Assembly (NCBI GenBank): GCA_016720635.1
Contig: JADKKF010000003.1
Location: 1-23,916, forward strand
Reading direction: 5' to 3'
Origin: Saprospiraceae bacterium
Lineage (GTDB): Bacteria > Bacteroidota > Bacteroidia > Chitinophagales > Saprospiraceae
DNA length: 23,916 nucleotides
The notes under the pieces are model-generated. The model had not been told where the DNA came from and searched no databases. It saw only the letters and a program-made list of their open reading frames with translations. The translations under genes were made by a program, and so were the position numbers. Positions 17,791 through 23,916 of the stretch are shown here, piece by piece. The first letter of the stretch is position 1; each line of letters starts with the position of its first letter.

Positions 17791-19707
17791 ATGGGAGAGG
17801 CCAAAGCCGTTTTATTGAAAGATGATGTAGAGAGACAACAATTCGTCAAAGCACTTTTAGATGATATTCAGGCATTCGATTACATGCTCAAAAATGAGTG
17901 GTTTGAGAATGATATCACGCGGATTGGTGCCGAACAAGAACTGGTAATAGTCGATAAAAAAACTTTCAAACCAGCCCTTATCAACCTTGATGTTCTCGAA
18001 AGACTCAACAACCATCCGCAAGTCGTGACTGAGTTGGCTAAGTTCAACTTAGAGACCAACCTTTCGCCACTGGTCTTTGAGGGTAATTGCTTTTCTGAAC
18101 TTGAGAACGAGAATCTTCGTCTCCTTAAAATGATCGAAGACGTGCTGGTCGATTTCGATGCCCGTTTAATATTAACTGGAATTTGTCCCACTCTTCGAAA
18201 ATTTGATTTAGATTTAAAAAATCTGACAGATAAGCCCCGATATCGAGCACTGATGGCCGCCATCGATGCCGAGATGAAAGGAAGTTCATATGAACTGCGA
18301 TTGAGCGGTATCGATGAAATCCATTTAAAGCACGATTCCCCTCTTTTAGAGGCTTGTAACACATCTTTTCAGGTGCACTTACAGGTGTCCCAATTCGATT
18401 TTGTCAAAATGTACAATATTGCGCAAAGTTTGGCCGCCCCTACGATGGCCATTGCCGCCAATTCACCCATTGTATTTGGAAGGAGGCTTTGGCACGAATC
18501 GCGAATAGCCTTATTCCAACAGTCTATTGACACTCGCACGAGCCATGATCACCTGAGAGAAACAAGCCCTCGGGTCGATTTTGGAAACCAATGGCTCCAG
18601 GAGTCCATATTAGAAATCTATCGGGAAGACATCGCTAGATTCCGTGTCTTACTAGGTGGCAAAGTTGAAGAAGATAGCATTAAGAAAATAGTCAAGGGTG
18701 AAATACCAAAGCTAAAGTCGCTACTCATGCACAATTCTACAGTGTATCGATGGAATAGACCTTGCTATGGCATTTCCCCAAATGGGAAACCTCACCTAAG
18801 GATAGAAAACCGAGTGATGCCTTCTGGCCCAACAGTTTTGGACGAAATTGCCAACTCTGCCTTTTGGTTAGGAGCTATGATAGGGCTTGGTGACCAAATA
18901 AAAGATATCCGAGATCATATGAGTTTTGAAGACGCTCGAGATAATTTTGGTAAAGCTGCCATGACGGGTATGGATAGTAAATTTACTTGGTTTAAAGACA
19001 AAAAAATCAATGCAAGCGATCTGATTTTACATGAACTTCTGCCTTTGGCCAAGGAAGGACTAAAAAAACAAAAAGTAAATTCCGGCGAAATTGACAAATA
19101 TCTTGGGGTCATTGAAGAGCGTACAAAATCGCATATGAATGGCGCCAGATGGATGTTGCGGGCCTATACCGACCTAAAGAAAAAAGTAAGCAACGACGAA
19201 GCTTTGACCATTTTAACTTCTTCTATCATAAAAAATCAGGACAAGCACATGCCAGTACATACTTGGGAAATGCCAAATGTTAAAGACCTTGAAAATTATT
19301 CTCCTTCCAATCTGAAGGTTCAAGAATTTATGCAAACTGATCTTTTCACGGTTCAAAAAGATGATATCATAGAACTCGTAGCCGAAATCATGGATTGGCG
19401 AATGATTCGTTATATGCCCGTCGAGGACAAAAAAGGCCACCTTATTGGACTGATTTCTGCTAGATTATTACTTCGACATTTTACCAAAGCACATTTAAAT
19501 AAGAAAAAAAGAACTACCGTCGAAGAGATAATGATAAAAACGCCTATCACTATAGACCCTGATGCGACCATTCAGGAAGCTCTCAACCTCATGCGTACTA
19601 AAAGGCTAGGTTGTCTCCCTGTCGTCAAAGGTGGTGAGCTGATTGGTATCATTTCCGAAATGGATTTTTTGAGGATTACGGCGAGATTAATAGATGCTCT
19701 AGCATAA
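17791..19707 (+). CDS. GCS2-family (glutamate-cysteine ligase-like) protein with C-terminal CBS pair
   Basis: Intact 638-residue protein. Residues about 40-400 match the GCS2-type glutamate-cysteine ligase fold: an acidic metal/ATP-binding GAEQEL (46-51), FNLETNLSP (85-93), SFQVHLQVS (192-200) and LRIENRVMPSGPTVLDE (337-352). Family members ligate glutamate to an amine such as cysteine. Residues about 510-570 and 577-635 are two CBS motifs (VQEFMQTDLFTV, MPVEDKKGHLIGLIS; VEEIMIKTPITI, LPVVKGGELIGIISEMDFL), which form an adenine-nucleotide-binding Bateman module. A ligase fused to a CBS pair suggests control by adenylate ligands, but the true substrate is not known; it need not be cysteine. 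There is no signal peptide. The ATG at 17791 was chosen because the frame has stops upstream and motif content begins within 40 residues. The adenine deaminase gene follows after 45 bases. Confidence 0.85.
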   Translation: MGEAKAVLLKDDVERQQFVKALLDDIQAFDYMLKNEWFENDITRIGAEQELVIVDKKTFKPALINLDVLERLNNHPQVVTELAKFNLETNLSPLVFEGNCFSELENENLRLLKMIEDVLVDFDARLILTGICPTLRKFDLDLKNLTDKPRYRALMAAIDAEMKGSSYELRLSGIDEIHLKHDSPLLEACNTSFQVHLQVSQFDFVKMYNIAQSLAAPTMAIAANSPIVFGRRLWHESRIALFQQSIDTRTSHDHLRETSPRVDFGNQWLQESILEIYREDIARFRVLLGGKVEEDSIKKIVKGEIPKLKSLLMHNSTVYRWNRPCYGISPNGKPHLRIENRVMPSGPTVLDEIANSAFWLGAMIGLGDQIKDIRDHMSFEDARDNFGKAAMTGMDSKFTWFKDKKINASDLILHELLPLAKEGLKKQKVNSGEIDKYLGVIEERTKSHMNGARWMLRAYTDLKKKVSNDEALTILTSSIIKNQDKHMPVHTWEMPNVKDLENYSPSNLKVQEFMQTDLFTVQKDDIIELVAEIMDWRMIRYMPVEDKKGHLIGLISARLLLRHFTKAHLNKKKRTTVEEIMIKTPITIDPDATIQEALNLMRTKRLGCLPVVKGGELIGIISEMDFLRITARLIDALA

Positions 19708-19752
19708 ATTTTATTTTACTACATCCTCATTTTTATATTTTTAGGACATCAC

Positions 19753-21378
19753 ATGAAAAAAGAAATATGCGGCAATATTATCGACATCCACAATCGCAGG
19801 ATTTTCAAGGGTTGTATTTCGATCATCGGTGGTATCATTGCTTCCATAACAGAATGCGAGAATGATTCTGATCAATTCATCCTCCCTGGATTTGTAGATG
19901 CGCACGTTCATATCGAGAGCTCTATGCTTATACCGAGTGAATTCGCCCGATTGGCTGTGGTACATGGCACTGTGGGCACCATTTCAGATCCGCACGAGAT
20001 CGCCAACGTACTAGGAGTCCAAGGCGTTGAATTTATGATACAAAATGCCCAAAAAGTTCCTCTAAAAATTTACTTCGGAGTACCTAGTTGCGTTCCTGCT
20101 ACCATTTTTGAAACCGCTGGAGCCGAGATCAATGCCGAAGATGTTAAGTATCTTTTTGAAAAATACGATTTAGCTTACCTCGCCGAGATGATGAATTTTC
20201 CTGGCGTTTTGGCTAGAGACCCTCTGGTGATGGAAAAAATCCAAATTGCACGTGATTTTGGCAAGCCCACAGACGGCCACGCTCCTGGGCTCATGGGCGA
20301 CCTTGCTGAAAAATATATCAGCGCAGGTATTAGCACAGACCACGAGTGTTTCACCGAAGAGGAGGCTCTTTCTAAACTTCAACTCGGCATGAAAATTCTT
20401 ATTCGTGAAGGCAGTGCCGCCAAAAATTTTGAAGCTTTAATTCCATTAGCAAAACAATACAGTGCAAATATGATGTTTTGCTCCGACGACAAACACCCCG
20501 ACAATCTCGTCGAAGGTCATATCAATACCCTCGTCAAACGAGCCCTTGCCAAAGGCATTGAACTCTTCGATGTACTACAAATGGCCTGCTTGAATCCAGT
20601 CCAGCACTATGCCATGAAAGTTGGCTTATTGCGCGTAGGAGATCCCGCTGATTTCATCGTCATCGACGATCCTAAACAGTTCAATATTCTGGAGACTTAT
20701 ATAGATGGTACATTGGTGGCCCAAAACGGCAAAACCAATATCCCAAAAGTATCTGAAGAACCCATAAATAATTTCAATATTTCACCCATTCATCAAAAAG
20801 TCCTAGCAGCTCCTGCCAGCTCTTCTAAGATAAAAGTCATTGAAGCCTTGGATGGGCAGCTGATCACCAACAGTCTAGTGGCTGATGCCAAGATCGAAGA
20901 TGGAAATTATGTTTCTGATACAGAAAATGATGTTCTAAAGATGGTCTGTGTCAACCGTTACTCAGATTCTCCAGTAGCGATAGCATTCATCAAAAATTTT
21001 GGCTTAAAACACGGGGCCATTGCTTCAAGTGTAGCGCACGACAGCCACAATATTATAGCCGTAGGAACAGACGATGCCTCCATGGCGAAGGCGATCAATC
21101 TCATCATAGATGCACGCGGAGGAATCAGCCTTTCCAGCCCTACACACCAAGAAATTTTACCACTACCCGTAGGTGGACTGATGAGTGCCGACGACGGATA
21201 CAAAATTGCCGAACGATATAGCCACATTGACCAATTAGCCAAATCGCACGGATCCACGCTGAAGTCACCTTTCATGAGCCTTTCATTCATGGCTCTTTTG
21301 GTTATCCCGCACCTCAAACTCAGCGATAAGGGCCTATTCGATGGAGATACTTTTCAGTTTACTTCGATTTCCGCTTAG
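19753..21378 (+). CDS. ade: Adenine deaminase
   Basis: Intact 541-residue amidohydrolase-superfamily enzyme that deaminates adenine to hypoxanthine in purine salvage. Metal-site motifs are in family order: FVDAHVHIESSM (47-58), DPHEIANVLG (79-88), TDGHAPGL (173-180), STDHECFTEEEAL (194-206) and the catalytic-region MFCSDDKHPDNLVEGHIN (241-258). The C-terminal domain has SPVAIAFIKNFGL and LPLPVGGLMSADD, both characteristic of Ade rather than of other amidohydrolases. Length is slightly short of the commonest 550-600 residues but no motif is missing. ATG 19753 follows TTAGGA at about 7 bases. It lies 45 bases downstream of the GCS2-CBS gene on the same strand, probably in one transcript. The adenylate-sensing CBS pair in that neighbour makes a purine-status link plausible, but this is inference. 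Confidence 0.93.
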   Translation: MKKEICGNIIDIHNRRIFKGCISIIGGIIASITECENDSDQFILPGFVDAHVHIESSMLIPSEFARLAVVHGTVGTISDPHEIANVLGVQGVEFMIQNAQKVPLKIYFGVPSCVPATIFETAGAEINAEDVKYLFEKYDLAYLAEMMNFPGVLARDPLVMEKIQIARDFGKPTDGHAPGLMGDLAEKYISAGISTDHECFTEEEALSKLQLGMKILIREGSAAKNFEALIPLAKQYSANMMFCSDDKHPDNLVEGHINTLVKRALAKGIELFDVLQMACLNPVQHYAMKVGLLRVGDPADFIVIDDPKQFNILETYIDGTLVAQNGKTNIPKVSEEPINNFNISPIHQKVLAAPASSSKIKVIEALDGQLITNSLVADAKIEDGNYVSDTENDVLKMVCVNRYSDSPVAIAFIKNFGLKHGAIASSVAHDSHNIIAVGTDDASMAKAINLIIDARGGISLSSPTHQEILPLPVGGLMSADDGYKIAERYSHIDQLAKSHGSTLKSPFMSLSFMALLVIPHLKLSDKGLFDGDTFQFTSISA

Positions 21379-21393
21379 GATTATTTTTTATTT

Positions 21394-21540
21394 GGGCGTC
21401 CCCCTCCTCTCCCAGAAGGCGAGATCGGGTCGCGGCCTTCATGGGTACCGTCTCGACTCATTTTTCGCCGAGACTCTCGTCACGTCTCCTAAAGGATCCT
21501 AGACGAGACCATTCCGGTCGCTGACGCAGTCCACGCTCAT
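21394..21540. repeat. Intergenic GC-rich repeat, copy 4 (longest)
   Basis: Begins GGGCGTCCCCCTCCTC, then GATCGGGTCGCGG, then GGGTACCGTCTCGACTC, an imperfect inverted array of GTCTC/GAGAC words (21447-21510), then CCGGTCGCTGACGCAGTCC. The bracket GGGCGT...CGGGTCG...CTGACGC resembles the dispersed palindromic repeats common between genes in Bacteroidota genomes. It carries no frame. It lies 15 bases after the ade stop and could act as its transcript end, since no separate terminator is seen. Confidence 0.6.
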
Positions 21541-21602
21541 TACCATTGAGAAAGTTTTTTTAGAAACAGATATTTTTTAGAAATCGTAAAAACTATGCAG
21601 CC

Positions 21603-21743
21603 ATGAATATAAGATTTAGTGCACCGCAATACCACACATTAAAAAGTATATTTGACGAGGTGTACTACTTTAATTACCAACTATATAATATTCAATTTTC
21701 GAAAACTTTAAAAGAAAAACACAAAGTACTTAATACCATATGA
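21603..21743 (+). CDS. Possible small protein (46 residues) overlapping the next start by ATGA
   Basis: ATG 21603 opens 46 codons (MNIRFSAPQYHTLKSIFDE...), ending in a TGA that overlaps the ATG of the following AHSA1-like gene (ATGA, 21740-21743). The overlap is the type seen in coupled genes, but the frame is short, no family is recognised, and the sequence here lies in the error-rich right flank. It could be a fragment of a longer damaged regulator; genes of the AHSA1 type often follow an ArsR-like regulator, but I see no helix-turn-helix. Low confidence. Confidence 0.25.
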   Translation: MNIRFSAPQYHTLKSIFDEVYYFNYQLYNIQFSKTLKEKHKVLNTI

Positions 21744-22175
21744 ATACGAAAATTCTAAAAACCACATCAGAAAGCGAAATCGTAAGCACGAGAATTTTTA
21801 ATGCGCCCATTTCGATCGTTTTTCGCTTGGTCTGAACCCGAACATTTGAAAAACTGGTGGGGCCCCGCGGGCTTTACAAATACTTTTGAGGAGTTTGATT
21901 TTCGAGAAGGTGGGGAGGTGGCGTTTTATCATGCATGGTCCAGAAGAAACTATGCCAATGATTGTGAATTTATTAAGATTTCAGAGCCACTGATTGCATG
22001 GAAGCGGTATTCCCCAACAACTTTTCAAGTTTTAGCCACCTTTGAAGAAATTGCCCAAGACCAAACAACACTTGTGTGTTTAAATGCTTTTGAAACTGTA
22101 GAGACTGTCCAGAAAATCAAGCCTCACGTATTAGATAAAAACGAGGAAAACTTTGATAAACTGAGCTTGGATTGA
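21740..22175 (+). pseudogene. AHSA1/SRPBCC-domain protein, frameshifted as read
   Basis: Activator-of-Hsp90-ATPase-1-like START/SRPBCC fold, a hydrophobic-ligand-binding domain common in small stress or regulatory proteins; the ligand is unknown. ATG 21740 reads MNTKILKTTSESEIVSTRIF. After a one-base shift near 21825 the reading continues WSEPEHLKNWWGPAGFTNTF, the typical family block. A stretch near 21912-21950 fits the family pattern only in another frame (RWRFIMHGPEE), and the reading then returns to NYANDCEFI, VLATFEEI and a C-terminal KIKPHVLDKNEENFDKL. At least three frame changes. The restored length of about 145 residues is normal. Confidence 0.75.
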
Positions 22176-22241
22176 TTAGGATGTTATAGGAAATTTTAAC
22201 AGAACAGTTAACCTAAAAATGAGTATTTGAAAAATAATTTA

Positions 22242-22249
22242 TACTTTTG
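22242..22249 (+). promoter_or_regulatory. Possible promoter core of the toxin-antitoxin pair
   Basis: TACTTTTG matches TAnnTTTG and lies 18 bases upstream of the antitoxin ATG, the same spacing as in front of sdhC. No -33 box at standard spacing. Confidence 0.4.
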
Positions 22250-22267
22250 AATAATTAAAATTTAGCA

Positions 22268-22495
22268 ATGGATATTCAAACGAGAAAAATAGAATTTGTT
22301 CAGACTTTCCTAAAACACAAAACGAGGAAATGATTTCTGAAATTTGAAACACTTTTGAAAAGCAAGAAAAACAATTTCTGATAAAGATTTAAACCTTTCT
22401 CTATTGGAAGATTCAATGAAAAAGTGCCGAAATCTGAAGATGATTTTGAGAATGGAAGATACAAAACTACCTCGGAATTACTTTCAAAATACTAA
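22268..22495 (+). pseudogene. Type II antitoxin of the addiction-module family, frameshifted
   Basis: ATG 22268 reads MDIQTRKIEFVQTFLK, the characteristic start of the small (about 75-residue) Bacteroidota antitoxins that pair with ParE/RelE toxins. After shifts near 22316 and 22345 the readings NEEMISE and DKDLNP are visible. A later frame gives FSIGRFNEKVPKSEDDFENG and SELLSKY, ending at TAA 22493-22495. The antitoxin would bind and neutralise the toxin encoded three bases downstream and autoregulate the pair. Identification rests on the N-terminus, the DDFENG-like acidic tail and the neighbour. Confidence 0.65.
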
Positions 22496-22498
22496 ATT

Positions 22499-22671
22499 TT
22501 GAACTACAAAGTAATTTGGTCAAAATTTTCTGAAGAGCAAATCGATGATATTTTTGCGTTCTATGAGCAAAAATCCAAAAGTTAAGTATAATGGACAAAA
22601 ATAAAACAGTGAAAATTGCTGACGTTTTTGACTGCAGACAAGAACTAGAGAAAATAAAACGGGAAAAATAA
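22499..22671 (+). pseudogene. RelE/ParE-type toxin, internally deleted
   Basis: TTG 22499 (or a misread ATG) begins LNYKVIWSKFSEEQIDDIFA, the first strand and helix of a ParE/RelE toxin, and continues YEQKSKS to a stop. The next readable piece, 30-40 bases on, is the family's last strand and tail, VKIADVFDCRQ..KIKREK, ending at TAA 22669-22671. The normal 95-100 residues are reduced to about 55. The central roughly 40 residues, which carry much of the active surface, are missing, so as read the toxin is dead. It is placed three bases after the antitoxin, the usual coupled order, and converges on the helicase gene 15 bases away. Confidence 0.65.
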
Positions 22672-22686
22672 AAAATTAACCCAAGC

Positions 22687-23916
22687 TCACGCCATACACT
22701 CATCTATCAGTAATGGTGGTAGGTTGGATTTACTTGCATCAATTCTTTACCCCTTTAATGTAGTCAAATGATGTCTTGCACGGGTTGTGGCGACGTTTAG
22801 CTTTCTGTCGGTTCCTTCACTATTGTTTGAAACCAAAGTTCACAATTGTACAGCACTATTAAGGGCTAGAATGGAAATAATGATAATATCTCGAGAACTG
22901 CCTTGATACCACTCAACAATATCCACGGTAATATCTAAATATCCACGTTCCAATTCACTCCCACGATGGCAGCAATCTGGGCTTTATACGGGGGTGATGA
23001 TTCCTATTTTTTGCTTTGAAATGGGATTTCAGTGACACAAGTACAATTTTCTCAAAATAAACCACCAAATCATTACTTACAGTTTCGCTTCAGCCTCATT
23101 CGTTTTTGAGACTTTGTACGTCTGCATTCATAGGCGTATTTATATAAATCATGCGCTTTTTTGAAAGTGTACCCATGAGTAAGTTTTCGGGTTCAAGATT
23201 TTCCCAATTCAATGCCTACCGTTTGGATCGAATTATTCGGAGTTGGATTCAAATTATCTCCGTAAAATATCTTCGCTGGGAAGTTTGGAATATCCTGGTG
23301 CATCCTCCCTCGAAAACTTAGTTTATCAGATACCCAATGCCATTTTCGAGCGTTACTTTCTTGTACAATCTTTCAAGCAAGAGTACCTCAAATTTACACA
23401 ACTAATGTCCTCCTTAATTCCTTACTTCTGATCCTGACTGCTTCTCTCGAGATTGGACGACGATAGCTGGTAGCTGCTATGATCTCACAATCTTGAGAAC
23501 TTTGGGGCCTTTGCTCCAAACAACATCGTGGCTCCAAGATCTGGGAGGCTTCATCGATGATGGTTTTGGTCAAACTGCACCAAATCGAATATGTCTGATT
23601 TTCCACAAAGTGAAGCTACCGTGCCCAAATAAATGCGGTTTTCTAGTCAAATCTCTTTAATTCAGCTCTTGATTCTGGGGTGTTGATTCTCCTTCTAGGA
23701 GCTTTCACACGTTTGTTGGTGCTGTACTTACTTCCAATTCGTATATAATCAGAGACAGGCTCTCTATCCTTCACAAGTATCATCAACTTCCCTATTCATG
23801 TAAGCCACCAACAGAAGCTTTTCAATCGAATTTTTTTATCAAGTGTTGGCTAACAAGATGCTTCAACATTACCGAGGTTTACCCGTACCTGAGTGGTCCC
23901 CACAGTAAAAAATAGT
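22687..23916 (-). pseudogene. DNA2/NAM7-like superfamily 1 helicase, cut by right edge and frameshifted
   Basis: Superfamily 1 helicase with AAA_11/AAA_12-type domains, read from the right edge leftward. The Walker A motif is at 23879-23908 (readable as WGPxxGTGK across a shift). After it come KLLLVAYMNREVDDTCE, YLGTVASLCGKSDIFDLVQF and the Walker B equivalent TIIDEASQILEP (about 23530-23570). Next are DHKQLPAIVVQSREKQ, MGTLSKKRMIYINTPMNADV, and motif V-like VEWYQGSSRDIIIIS (about 22880-22925). Motif VI-like RKLNVATTRARHHL (about 22765-22806) precedes a TGA at 22687-22689. All core helicase motifs from I to VI are in order, so the part outside the window is the N-terminal domain. Well over ten frame changes are needed. 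Its role (repair, RNA, or defence) cannot be told from this half. Confidence 0.8.

Noticed and set aside
17880..18364. 160- and 79-codon minus-strand frames
   Set aside because: They lie wholly inside the intact GCS2-CBS gene and are Ser/Arg-rich, as expected of antisense frames.
22268..23916. Defence island (helicase plus toxin-antitoxin)
   Set aside because: Only a truncated, generic DNA2/NAM7-like helicase and a common TA remnant are present, in convergent orientation; no nuclease, methylase or other defence partner is seen.

Overview
The window looks like a stretch, quite possibly one whole contig, from a Bacteroidota genome, most likely near the Saprospiria/Chitinophagia. The evidence is a very large secreted protein ending in a type IX secretion (T9SS) sorting domain, a second T9SS-type carboxypeptidase, a cytochrome b558-type succinate dehydrogenase (sdhC-sdhA-sdhB), a Bacteroidota-style YceD-rpmF pair, and TAnnTTTG promoter cores in front of the initiator tRNA and several genes. 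The taxonomy is inferred from protein families only.

Layout. 1-7261 (mostly + strand): badly broken but readable genes. In order they are two unrecognised coding-like remnants, a DUF177/YceD gene followed by rpmF (ribosomal protein L32), ornithine aminotransferase (rocD), a nitrilase-family omega-amidase, and a secreted M14 zinc carboxypeptidase with a T9SS tail. 7283-7411: an intact initiator tRNA-Met with its promoter, then a terminator. 7417-11860 (- strand): the sdhC-sdhA-sdhB operon plus an FkbM-like methyltransferase coupled to sdhB by a TAATG overlap. All four are complete in content but carry about nine indels in total. 12152-16630 (-): an uninterrupted 1492-residue secreted protein with Ig/HYR-like repeats, a dockerin, a cohesin-like domain and a T9SS signal. 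16631-17790: AT-rich non-coding DNA. 17791-21378 (+): two intact genes, a GCS2-CBS fusion protein and adenine deaminase. 21379-23916: an intergenic repeat, then broken genes again: an AHSA1/SRPBCC protein, a type II toxin-antitoxin pair with a gutted toxin, and the C-terminal half of a DNA2/NAM7-like helicase running off the end.

The most important global observation is that reading-frame damage is not random. It is absent in about 12.1-21.4 kb, moderate (single-base, often homopolymer, indels) in 7.4-11.9 kb, and heavy in the outer 4-5 kb on the left and 2 kb on the right. Unrelated genes, including the normally single-copy rpmF, are hit alike. Poor consensus quality toward contig ends explains this at least as well as real pseudogenisation. 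Calls of 'pseudogene' below therefore mean 'broken as read'.

A family of direct-oriented, GC-rich intergenic repeats beginning near GGGCG(T/A)...CCC is present about four times. I found no CRISPR array, no convincing transposase and no clear multi-gene defence system. The most biologically novel items are the dockerin-plus-cohesin T9SS protein, the methyltransferase translationally coupled to the sdh operon, and the GCS2-CBS fusion beside adenine deaminase.
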